Assembly (NCBI GenBank): GCA_030068145.1
Contig: JAPJBO010000259.1
Location: 186,001 to 250,000 of the forward strand
DNA length: 64,000 nt
Reading direction: 5' to 3'
DNA from: Diplonema papillatum
Lineage: Eukaryota; Euglenozoa; Diplonemea; Diplonemida; Diplonemidae
This document shows, one piece after another, positions 46,201-55,916 of the stretch; positions within the stretch are counted from its first letter, which is position 1, and each line of letters begins with the position of its first letter. The translations under genes were made by a program, and so were the position numbers. The notes below the pieces were generated by a model, which was not told the DNA's origin, did no database searches, and worked only from the letters and a program-made list of their open reading frames with translations.

Positions 46201-49129
46201 GCGACTTTCTGGCGACCCGCACAACGCTCACCATCAGCCAAGCACTCATGTACTGCGACCAGTTGCGGTCGGACCCGCCTGGCTCCAGCGCTGGGCACCG
46301 TTCTCCAGGGCCCGCGTCGCAGGAGGACAGCATCAAACGTAAAATGGAGGCGTTGGGAGCCGCGGAAGTGGTCTCCTCTTGGGCTGCGGAGTACCAGCGC
46401 CAGCACGACGGCGAGCTCGTCGTCGCGGAGACGGACGTGTACGAGGACTTGGCAGCGTTCATCGAAGCGGTCTCCGCGCAAAGTGAAACCATACAGACGC
46501 AACTTCAGGTGTGCGAGAAATCCGCTTTTTGTGTTTTTACCACACGGTAGAAGTCCAGCTTCAGAAGCTGGAGTTAAAGAGACCAAAACGCGTGTAAATC
46601 CACACCAGGGTGTGACACCCGCTTTTGAATTCCAGCTTTAACTCCAGCTTTTGAGGCTGGACTTCACCGTGTACACCGAAGACGTGCTGTATGCCAGACC
46701 TTTTTCCAGCTTGTTGGAAATTAAGAGCAAACCCAGCAGCTTAATTGCGCGGCGGCAAGACAAAAGCAGCGAAAAATAGCGGACAAACACCCGCTAAGTG
46801 ACGGTTTTTCCAGTCGGACGAATGATTGGAGTCTCAAGCGAACTTTCCCTACATAAAAACTTAACCTTAAAAACTCAGGCTAAGCTGCAACAAGTCGAGC
46901 AGAGGACCGCCACTTTGGGAAGGCTTGTGGATGTCGAAGGTATGGATTGCGATTCTGCCCCTTTTGTGAAAAGAGGCTTGTTGTTTTGAAGTCGCATATG
47001 TGTCCATGAGTACCGCACCGTAAGTGCGCACTATACAAAACTTCGAGCGCCTGCGCAACGTTTGACACGCCACTGCAAACTCATCGCGCGCCCCCCACCC
47101 TACCTACGGAGTCTTCCACCTGTGTTTTCTATGTTACATTTTCGTCGAAGAAGACTTGATGATACCATCAAACATGCATGAGAGGCACTGTCGTGCCTAA
47201 GCATTAAACAAAGACGTTCCATCCCCCACACAGACGGAGATCCCCTAATTGTTTTTCAACCTTTCCAATTCCTTAAAACCAGACCAACATGCAACGCCCC
47301 CCCCCCCCGACACAGGCGAGACGGAGATCCAGTCCGTCGCCGAAGAGCTGGCGGCCGCGGAGCACGAGCTGCAGCAGCTGCAGAAGCGGGAGCAGATCCG
47401 GGTCGCTCGGGCAGACAGGCGGCGGCAGGACCTCATCGACGCGGCGGAGGCGCGGAAGGCGTCGCGGGCCGGCGACCGCGCCCTGCACGGGCCCCTCGAC
47501 GGCAGCGGCGACGACTGGCAGACGGTGCTGTACGTGGGAACCACAGAGGAGCGGGCCGCGTTCATCGCGTGCCTCCTCCGGGCGAAGAGCATTTTGACCG
47601 AGCAGATCCAGATGTGGGACTCCGCCGAAGACGGCGCCGGGCTGGCGGTCTTCCCCGGCAAGATCGACACGGCCGAGCGAGAGTTGGCCGAAGCCAGGGA
47701 CCTCGTCCGGAAAACGGAGGAAACCATCCGCTCGGAGACCCGCCGCGTGGCCCGGATGAAGGCGGAGCTCGACGAGCTCTGCACCCCCGACACCCCTGGC
47801 GACTACGAGCAGCAGTCGGCCGCCGACGACGGGGCCGACTCTCTGAAGCTGCTCCGGCAGATGCTGGACAGCATCGACGAGGAGATCTCCGCGTCGCAGC
47901 ATGCGGCGAGGGACGCTGCGGAGAAGCAGGTTCGGGCCCGCAACGCGAGACAGCGGGACTTGCTGGCGAAGCTTTCCGCGGTCAAGGCGGAGGTGCGCAA
48001 CCTCGTGCGCGGCGAAAAAGACCTCGAGCGGCAGATGACCCTGCTCAAGCAGAGCCACCGCCTCGAACTCAGCGACTTGACCACCGCAGCCGCGCTGCAG
48101 GGCAAGAACGACACCACCTGCACCTCCGCCACCACCGCCACCACCACCGTCGGCATGCCCGCAAGCGCCGCTGCGTCCGCCTGCGACTCGCCGAAGGCGC
48201 CGTGTAATACCGGCGCGACGCGGGAGGTGAGCGGGTATGCTTCGCTGCATGCCCGCGGGGGGAATCCGGGGGGGCAGCGGGCGCACGCCGCCGGCGGTAT
48301 CCTGACGCCGCCGCGGCCGTCGGACGAGGGGGGGGACGGCGAGGCGAACAAGGAAAACGTGCGGCCCTTCGGCGGCAAGCAGCCCCCCGGGCCCCCCCGC
48401 CGGGAGGCGGCGTGCCCGAGCGCCGAGGAGCTGGAGGGACAGATCGAGGAAGTGGTCGCGACGTTCACCGCGTCGTTCCAAGCCGGGGCGGCCGGCGTCG
48501 CCCACCCCGACGGGAATGTCCGCGGGAGGGCCCCTTCCTCCTCGGCGAGACCTGGCCCTCGCCTCCACTCAGCCCCCACGAGCGCGAAGTTGCCCTCCAG
48601 GGCAGCACACCCCGATTCTGCCCCGGACGATGTTCCGACCCACCAGAACCAGCAGCTGCTGCAAGCAGCGGACGGCGACCAAGGGCTGCCGGCGGAGGTG
48701 CAGCTCTTCGGCCCGTCCTCCGCGGCGATGCCTCTGGACGCGGCGCTGGCTGAGCTGCGGCGGGTGCAGCGTCTGGTGCAGCAGGGCACGCCGGTCTGGA
48801 AGAAGGTGCGGAACGCGTGGGGCCGGAAGACGATGCGGCTGGCCGCGGATCTGAGCCGAACCGAGGTGCGGAAGGAGGGCAAGAAAGTGGCGGAGGACTT
48901 CATGCGGTCCGAGCACCTGGTCAAGGTGTTCCGCTCGGTCTCGGGGTCCACGTCCTCGGCAGGGCCCAAGGGCTTCCCGTTCATCATCCAGCTGCGTGAC
49001 ACCCGCGTTGAGTTCCTGGCGGACAACGCACAGGACGCTTCGGACTGGCTCTCCGTCCTCGGCATGCTCGTCAAGTACCGCTCCCTCCTCTTCTTCCTCA
49101 AATACAACATGCGACACCTTCTCCGGTGA
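40214..49129 (+). CDS. Large low-complexity coiled-coil protein with C-terminal PH-like domain
   Basis: Exons are 40214-40402, 41442-44231, 44869-44972, 45677-46508, 46879-46939 and 47316-49129. All phases agree, giving about 1929 aa. Residues 64-993 (exon 2) are Ser/Pro/Arg/Gln-rich and mostly disordered. They include a degenerate octad tract (EQNRSPRT-like, about 43020-43350) and a ~50-residue direct duplication (DQNPAAPLRGDDHGSQ, about 43540-43690 and 43693-43840). Exons 3-6 (about 994-1600) are charged, heptad-like alpha-helical sequence, probably coiled coil. Residues ~1816-1916 look like a PH domain: VWKKVRNAWGRKTMRL, KGFPFIIQLRD, VEFLADNAQDASDWLSVL. A KEN tripeptide (NKENVRP) lies in the linker. 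The inferred role is a cytoskeletal or membrane-linked scaffold; no ortholog is recognised. The start was chosen as the first ATG of a GC3-rich exon and could lie further upstream. Confidence 0.75.
40995..41365 (+). repeat. Dispersed ~390 bp repeat, copy 2 (intron 1 of PH/coiled-coil gene)
   Basis: The counterpart of 9890-10280, aligned from the CCCGGTTTCCCGGTTTCAG start to the AAAGAGCTAAAGTCCCCTG end with small indels. It ends about 80 bases before the exon 2 acceptor. Confidence 0.8.
46546..46672. mobile_element. MITE-like inverted-repeat element in intron 4 of the PH/coiled-coil gene
   Basis: Outer arms read CACGGTAGAAGTCCAGC and, inverted, GCTGGACTTCACCGTG. Each arm continues into TTTAACTCCAGC or its complement, and the left arm contains the palindrome CCAGCTTCAGAAGCTGG. 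Total length is about 127 bp. Similar fragments (CAGAAGCTGGAG) occur near 20735 and 21150. No target-site duplication is obvious, so the mobile-element call is inference from structure. Confidence 0.5.
47100..47215 (+). repeat. R1 hairpin repeat copy with a compensated stem
   Basis: Carries CTTGATGATACCATCAAAC, then the terminal hairpin AGGCAC-TGTC-GTGCCT (47183-47198), where other copies have AGGCAG and CTGCCT. Located in the last intron of the PH/coiled-coil gene. Confidence 0.7.
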
Positions 49130-51585
49130 CGCGACCTCAGTTTGCGTTCTCTTTAGTGTGCAGTACTAGTTCTGTGTTGACTGTAACACAAATACACCCA
49201 GACACACAGAGGGGTGACGTTCATAGGTAAAACCAGGCATGCGTCTTGTACGTAGGGGTGGGCGACTTGTTGTTGACTGCACTTTCTTTTGGTTTAAATA
49301 CGCGTCGTTGTTCTGTCCCCTGTGTGCTCTCGTAGCATGTGAAATCCCGACTGCAACCGTCGCCTGGCGAACACACTCGTCGCTGTCCAGCCTGCTGGCT
49401 GGCAAGCGCGAGCCTGGGCACCTCTCTTGCCTTTCCCCGCCTTAGAAATTAGAGCCTCCTCTCCCCCCCCCTGGAGTTCACCCTTCCCCTTCCCCTCTTC
49501 CCTTAGTTAGATCAGCCGGGTGGCTGCTGGGAGTTTTTCAATTTCGGGCCCGCGCCTTCAAATACACGTCGTCGAGAACCTTCAGACATTCGCGAACGTA
49601 CTCCCCCCCCTGAACCCACAATCTTTGATTTCTCGTTCGGGGAGTGCCGAGGTGGCTACTCGGTGTACGACATGACGCTGCAGCCGGTCCCGTTTCGGGA
49701 AGTCTGCAAAAGGCAGCATGCCCACAAATCGCCCAAGAGCAGGTGTTGCCGAGGGGAAGATCGAATAGAAACAACCCCCGACACGCCCGCACGATTTCGG
49801 AGCCGGTAGGCGATCGAAAACCTGTCAACGCACGCGATTCACGAGTCTGGTCTCCAGCACCTCGCGGGCGTTAGAATGCTCGCCAGCTGGATCCAGAGCT
49901 CAGGTTGATTGGTGCTTTCCCCACTCGCGCCGCTGCTGCGCTTTCGAGTTTTCTCCGACGACGTGTTTTTCAAAACCAATCAAGGGATAGCACAGGTGGT
50001 ACCCCCGAAACCCCATATTGCGTAATTCGTGGGTAGTTCGTGCGTCGAATGGCCGGTGCTGTATTCTTCGGTCTATCACGGTCTATCATGAGGAGATGGA
50101 CCGGCTCACCTACCCCGTATTGCGGAGTTCCTGCGTATAAGTCGAACTTTGAGTGCGTGAGCCCCTCCGAAGAAAGGTCCATCACACTATTTCCAGGCTA
50201 CTTAGCCCGGGTCTCGGGGTCGCGTCCCCGTCCTTCTCTTGGTCGCCTGATCTTGCGGAGTTCCTGCGTACTTCGTTACTTCGGTTTTCGGGGGTGCCAA
50301 CACGTACAGTTTTGTGTCTGCTTCACGAGTACCCAGCTCAAGGAGATAGGTTGGAATCGACCGTCGCGGCTCAACTTAGCTTTTTCGCCCCTGCCTTCAA
50401 GCCTTGAATTGCTGCATGGGGGGTTTGCCCCCGAGACGTCCGTCCGTACTGCTGAAGCTCGTTGCCGGGCTTGCACCGTCACAGAGGAGGTAGTTACCTG
50501 GAAGGCTGATGCAGACCATCGCCACAGATTCTTTGCATGTGCCCCGGACTTCAGCAGCCATATACTAAGTCAACGCGGGAGTGAAAAAGTGCGGGAGTGG
50601 CCACACCCGCATTGCGGGCCACTCCCGCATTGGGGTCCCATTCCCTCATTGAGGGAGTCCCACTCTCGCACTGAGGGAGTGAGGCCGACCGCACAAACGA
50701 CCGCAAAACCACTCCCGCAATCCGGAGTGGGTGTCCGGGGTGTACCTCTTTTCAGCGCATCTGGGTTCCTCGGGCTCGGGGTGTGACAGAGGGGGTCAAG
50801 CCGCGTCAGTGGCACTGCGCGAGCGCAGCTTTTCCCCCGTTGCGTCGCACAGTCGACTCACGCGTTTGCAGCCTCCTCCTTCCCCTTCTTTTTTCCTTTT
50901 CTCCCCGCTCTCTTTCCTTAGCCCCCTGTTAGAGAAGAAAAAGCAAATGTGTTTCCAGTCTAGATCCAATGGGAGAAAAGAAGTAACCAACGCCAAAGAA
51001 GTGCTACGCTCGCTCACTTTTTTTTTTCGCACGCTTTTCGTTGCTCGGTCTGCGTAATAGTCGCGTCAACCACCTGATGCGGGCTCGAAACCGGGGAGGG
51101 GGGAATTTCGCAGTGGCCACGGCAAGTACACGTCCTACGGGGCGAATTTTACTAGCGTTTATTTCCTAGGCAGGAGAAGCTCCAGCGCTGCCTCAGACTA
51201 GAACTGTAGCGTGCGAGATGACTGTTCCTTGGATCGACGGCAACACAGAAGAAAAAGGAAGAAGGAAAATAAAGCACGTGCGCTCGGCTAAAGACCGGCG
51301 CGGGGCGAGACTGAAGGCAGCAGTTAAAGTTCGGGGACAGGCGAAGCAAAGTTCGGGCGATGGTGAGCAAAGCTCGGGTTCGGTCTGATGCTGACTTCGG
51401 CGTGTGGTAGCAAGTTTGGCTTGTGATGAGGCAAGTTCGGCGCCAGTACCCGGGACCCCGACTCCGTTTCCTGGGGTGACCCCAAATACCGCGAGATACT
51501 GAGAAACTCCGCAAAAAACGCTAATATCGGGCACATTTAGACCCCGAAACGCAAACCTCGAAAACAATCTTCGACCGGAAAAGTG
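49130..51585. other. Intergenic region downstream of the PH/coiled-coil gene
   Basis: No supported gene. Contains a cluster of short palindromes at 50590-50745, a pyrimidine-rich stretch near 50870-50920, and a degenerate repeat around AAGTTCGGG (about 51325-51440). Confidence 0.45.
50590..50745. repeat. Cluster of short palindromes
   Basis: GGGAGTGGCC and GGCCACTCCC enclose CCCGCATTGCGGG. Shortly after comes CCCTCATTGAGGG, then a CTCGCACTGAGGGAG motif and CACTCCCGCAATCCGGAGTGGG-like ends. The first two inner palindromes differ by paired changes that keep the stem. Confidence 0.6.
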
Positions 51586-51586
51586 T

Positions 51587-51655
51587 GATGGGCGGGGTTC
51601 GAACCCGGACCTACCGGCCTGCAGGCCGACGCCCGCTCACTGTGCTACCCCTATA
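51587..51655 (-). ncRNA. tRNA-like sequence (A- and B-box), probably tRNA-derived or a pseudo-tRNA
   Basis: The minus strand reads GGGGTAGCACAGTGAGCGG (A-box and D-arm like), then GGCCTGCAGGCC in the anticodon region, then GGGTTCGAACCCC (B-box, T-arm). The acceptor ends do not pair and the anticodon loop does not form the usual 7 nt. A functional tRNA is therefore not supported; a SINE head or tRNA relic with a pol III promoter is more likely. Confidence 0.4.
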
Positions 51656-51837
51656 CATTGTGGCAGGGGGAAAAAAGCTAGCTCCGCACTATTATCTAGT
51701 CCAAAAACAATTCACTTTTTTAGTGTAGACAAAAGCCGGGCTGGCTCGAATAGAGGCTATTCACATTGTTCATAGGACCTCCAGTCTCGAAAAAGAAAAG
51801 AAAAGAAAAGAAAAAGAAAATGACGAAAGAAAAAGGC

Positions 51838-52085
51838 CGCTCCTGGTCCAGGAACGTGACGGTCAACCACTGCTTGCAAAGCTTGAGTCGGAGGCAGCAC
51901 ATTGCCACAACCCCGTCCGCTCTGCGGCTGACCGTCTCGACGAGTCTGTGTTCAGCGCGAGCGCCATGCCCCAAGGTGCGCCAAGCCTTGATGCTTTAGT
52001 TTGGGAAATTGGTAGCCACTTGACCCGTAGGCCCGTGGCTCTGCAGTACGCCGAACACGTGAAGCTTGGCTCCCGTGTAGCCAAC
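51838..52085 (+). repeat. Dispersed ~250 bp repeat F, copy 2
   Basis: The second close copy of 33433-33690, lacking a 4-5 base segment (CTGC/CCTG) near its middle. It ends just before the first duplicated PDZ 5' copy. Confidence 0.85.
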
Positions 52086-52164
52086 ACAAGAAAAATAAAT
52101 AATGGATGGAAGTCGACCGGACACTTGTCTGCCGAAAGCTTTCCAAGCGCGCGTAAATATATGA

Positions 52165-52434
52165 ATGGAGCAGCCACCCGTGGGCTGCGGCCGGCTGGAG
52201 CACACGGTGCTGTCCCAGCGCGCGCCCGGGTCCGGGTTCGGCATGCGGTTCTCGGAGACGCTGGTCGTCGAACTCGCCCGCGGCGAAGCTCGCCGGCGCC
52301 AGGTTAAGTACACTTGTTGGGACCCGAAAGATGGTGAACTGTGCCTGGTCAGGACGAAGCCGGGGGAAACCCTAGTGAAGGTCCGTTGCGGTGTTGACGT
52401 GCAAATCGCGTGTCAAAGTTTCATTCCAAAATAA
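52165..52434 (+). pseudogene. Broken copy 1 of the PDZ gene 5' end
   Basis: About 150 bases match the first ~50 codons of the gene at 53370 (MEQPPVGCGRLEHTVL). An 11-base deletion removes the codons after LVVE and shifts the frame. Similarity to the gene stops at GCCGGCGCC, where an AG/GTTAAGT donor-like string begins sequence shared with copy 2. The shifted frame runs to TAA at 52432-52434. Confidence 0.75.
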
Positions 52435-52895
52435 CACCAAAAAAGAACTACTACGACTACTAAGAGAACCCATTCATGGACGGTCACACGGAGACCCTAA
52501 GCCCCCGGAGTTTCAAGCGAACTTTAAGTCTTTACCTAGCCCCCCCCGTGCATAAGATGGATAAAAAACTCGGGTTTTGGCGGTACCGATCTTAATCAAG
52601 GGGGGTATCCATCTGAAACACGGGGGCACTGTAGACTACAGTGTAGTCACTTTGCACAGGGGTACCTCACCCCGTGTTTAAGATGGATTGGCATTCTCGC
52701 CCGTTATCCATCTTAATCAAGGGGGTTTGGCTATCCATCTGGTTTGGCTATCCATCTTATGCACGGGGGGGAAAATGTTTCTTGGGTCGGGGGGGGGCTA
52801 GGTAACTCTAAAAAAAAAACAGGTCGCAAAGACATCAAAGCAACGCAAGAAAAAGAAGCACAAACACTCAAAACAAAAAAGAGGTACTGGCGGCC

Positions 52896-53178
52896 GAATG
52901 GAGCAGCCACCCGTGGGCTGCGGCCGGCTGGAGCACACGGTGCTGTGACAGCTCGCGCCCGGGTCCGGGTTCGGCATGCGGTTCTCGGAGACGCTGGTCG
53001 TCGAAGTGTTCAAGGACTCGCCGGCGGCGAAGCTCGCCGGCGCCAGGTTAAGTACACTTGTTGGGACCCGAAAGATGGTGAACTGTGCCTGGTCAGGACG
53101 AAGCCGGGGGAAACCCGGGTGAAGGTCCGTTGCGGTGTTGACGTGCAAATCGCGTGTCAAAGTTTCATTCCAAAATAA
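52896..53178 (+). pseudogene. Broken copy 2 of the PDZ gene 5' end
   Basis: The same 5' segment, keeping the codons deleted in copy 1, but with an in-frame TGA at codon 17 (CTGTGACAG where the intact copy has CTGTACCAG). It ends at the same GCCGGCGCC/AGGTTAAGT boundary, followed by ~250 bases shared with copy 1. The ~75 bases upstream of this copy are also duplicated upstream of the intact gene; the spacing is 474 bp. Confidence 0.75.
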
Positions 53179-53369
53179 CACCAAAAAGAACTACTACGAC
53201 TCCTAAGAGAACCCATTCATGAACGGGCACACGGAGACCCTAGAACCCCGGAATTTCAAGCGAACTTTAACTCTAAACAAAAAAAAAAAACAGGCCGCAA
53301 AGCCATCAAAGGAACGCAAGAAAAAGAAGCAAAAACACTCAAAACAAAAAAAGAGGTTCTGGCGGCCGA

Positions 53370-54022
53370 ATGGAGCAGCCACCCGTGGGCTGCGGCCGGC
53401 TGGAGCACACGGTGCTGTACCAGCGCGTGCCCGGGTCCGGGTTCGGCATGCGGTTCTCGGAGACGCTGGTCGTCGAAGTGTTCAAGGACTCGCCCGCGGC
53501 GAAGCTCGCCGGCGCCGTTCCCTTTTACTTGAGGCGCATCAACGAGCGTGCTGTCGATTCCCCGGCTTCACTGCGGCTCATCGTCGGGCAGATGCTAGAG
53601 GGTGGGCACACAGAATTCCCCATCACGTACGAGCGGTGCCTGCGGATGTACGAGATTCGGATCCACGCGAGGGATGAGCCGTTGGGGCTGGACTACTACG
53701 AAAAAGGCACGAACTTGCTGATCAAGACGTGCACGGGGCCGGCGGGAGCGGCCGGCATCCCGAGCGACACCTTGCTCCGGTACGTCGCCGGGGACATGGT
53801 GGCCAGCCACGCGCAGGTGAGGGACGCGGTGGTGCGCGAAAAGCAGCGGGGCGCCCTGACCTTCTTGGTCGGCGTCGAGGCGCGGCCGCCGCTGTCCACG
53901 GCCGAGCCCCCCCAGGACCCTGCCCCGTCGTCGCCGGCGGAGGCGGCGAAGCCGCCGGGCGAGGACGCGTCGTACCACCAGTGGCAGCAGCGGCAGCTGC
54001 AAACCCACCCGGACTCGCAGCT

Positions 54023-54083
<61 letters not shown>

Positions 54084-54296
54084 CAACCGCCGCCGCGCAG
54101 CCCGCCGCCGTCCGGCTCGGCCGGGCGGTTTCCGCAGGCGCCGCCGTCGGGCGCCGCGCCGCCGCTGGTCCCGGCGATGCACCAGTTCGAGCCGTCCCAC
54201 GACGCCTTCGCCAAGGGCCTGTTCGTCTCTGCCCTGATGTCCCGGCTGTCGGCACTGTATGCCGCCCACCCCTCCCCCAATAATAAAGAGGGCTAG
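53370..54296 (+). CDS. Tandem PDZ-domain protein with polyglutamine tract
   Basis: A single-exon 308-aa ORF. PDZ1 is about residues 12-88: GFGMRF for the carboxylate loop, then VEVFKDSPAAKLAGA and LRRINERAVDS. PDZ2 is about 104-170: PLGLDY, then GPAGAAGI, DTLLRYVAGDMVASHAQV and ALTFLVGVE. Both folds are complete enough to bind C-terminal peptides, so a scaffold or sorting role is inferred. Residues ~218-240 are polyglutamine (CAG-rich), followed by Pro-rich sequence and a short helical end (FAKGLFVSALMSRLSALYA). The last codons and the stop lie in the AATAATAAAGAGG-CTAG box that begins R1-type repeats, so the C-terminus has been supplied by a repeat, or the true 3' end is spliced away. Confidence 0.78.
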
Positions 54297-54640
54297 TCCC
54301 TCAAGGTCCCAGACCCTACCTGCGGAGTCTTACACTCCCTGCGACCCTTTTTCCCTTTCCCCTATTCTATTTTACACTTTCTTCGACGAAGACTTGATGC
54401 TAGCATCAAACATGCATGCGAAGCAGTGTTCTGCCTAAACATTAAACTAAGTTTTTCTCCCCCAATAATAAAGAGGACTAGTCCCTCAAGGTTTCATTTC
54501 CCTACCTTCTCCTGCGGAGTCTTACACTCCCTGCGATCCCTTTACTCTTTTCCTTTTTCCCTTCTCTATTTTACACTTTCTCGAAGAAGACTTGATGCTA
54601 GCAACAAGCACACTAAGATTTCCCCCCTAAACATTGAACT
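54290..54640 (+). repeat. R1 hairpin repeat copies at the 3' end of the PDZ gene
   Basis: Two and a partial copies. The first starts in the stop-codon region of the PDZ ORF (AATAATAAAGAGGGCTAG) and carries a perfect 16-nt palindrome TTGATGCTAGCATCAA (54394-54409) and the hairpin (54421-54436). The next starts at about 54464. A further fragment is at about 54808-54880. Confidence 0.7.
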
Positions 54641-55916
54641 ATGATTCCCCCACCCCTCTCAACCAGAAAGTTGTGAACAACACCGGAACAGGACCGAAAG
54701 TCCCCGTCCGAAGGACCCACTGATGACCTCTAACTTTGGATTTGTCTGCGTTCGCCAGCGAAACCGGAGACGAAGAACGAGGTGCACACAACACCGCGGT
54801 GAAAAGAGAATAAAGAGGACTAGCCCCACAAGGTTTCGCACCCCTGCCCGCAAGCAGGTGTCTTCCGCTCTGTTTCCCTTTCCCACCTGCGGTTTTCTGT
54901 TTTCTGTTTAGACAACCTTCTATTCTCTTCTCCACTTTACTTTGATCATAGGTGTCACGGCAAGTTTTGGCAGCCGCTGCTTAACAAAATTTGACGTGGG
55001 CGGCTTTAGATTTACATCTGAATGACACCTCAACACAAAAACAAGTTGTCGACAACTAACAAGTAAAAGAATAAAACAAAACTACGCATTTCTTCCAAGA
55101 TGCCTTGATGCTAATGCACGGCCATCCAACAGCAAGCCGCTACGCTGTCACACAGCGTCTCCAGGCGACCGTCGAGGGGAAGCTGCCCGCCAACTGGTGT
55201 ACGTCAGAGTACCGGAAGCACTCACTGCCATTCCTTTCGAGGGTTGACGACAACGTGTGCCAAAGCGGACGCGGCCACTTCAAGCTTTTGCATGATCCAA
55301 AACTCGTTCTACTACCGACTCCTCGGCCTCCATGGTCGAACCACCGGAGCGTTAATATTCAAGAAGGCAGGCGCTTGGTTTTGGTTGTGCGTGCCGTTGA
55401 TCGTTTTCCCACTTGCATTTGCCATTTTCAGGTTAATAATTCTGGTCAACTACCAAAACATACTGCCTGCGTCTTTTTGGCCTGCACAAAACATTGAAGG
55501 TGTTCCCGCCCTTCGAAACCCAATATTTTCAGGTGGCATTTTCCTTAGCCGGAGCTTTCACTGCCATTCCACTCGATATGTCGGTGCAAACGTAATCGGT
55601 GCTTCGTGAAACCCCACGAAACCTGAACCTTCTTTCATTGCAGCAGTCATCTGACCGCGAGCCACAATTTCTTCATACTCTACCTAAAGACACCTTTTCC
55701 TAAAAGGCGACACTATCACGGGAAGCCGTTGGTGAGGGTGAGACATTCTTCATGCAAATACAGGGAACCCTATTGAGAACCGTCTTCCCGTGTTAGCGTC
55801 GCCTCGCGTTTTTAGGCAAAAAGGCGACACTGACAAGGGCTAAATGGAGGCGACAGTCTGTAGTTCATGTTCCCCAGCCAAAAGACATAGTCGCGTTTGG
55901 TGGCACGAGATGAGGG
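54641..55916. other. Intergenic region, no certain gene
   Basis: An ORF at 55105-55497 has no family resemblance and its end overlaps the TGCCGTTGATCG/TTTCCCACTTG dispersed repeat (55385-55455). A shortened family H repeat is at 54948-55005. Around 55700-55830 two stretches share AAAAGGCGACACT; I see nothing else of note. Confidence 0.4.

Noticed and set aside
47803-49110. Long minus-strand ORFs over 42053-43261, 43282-44316, 47273-48568 and 47803-49110
   Set aside because: They lie opposite GC3-rich exons of the PH/coiled-coil gene. High GC removes stop codons on the other strand, and their sequences are Arg/Ala/Ser-rich shadows without domains.
51587-51655. Functional tRNA gene on the minus strand
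   Set aside because: The acceptor stem does not pair and the anticodon loop would be 8 nt or a tight palindrome; kept only as tRNA-like.
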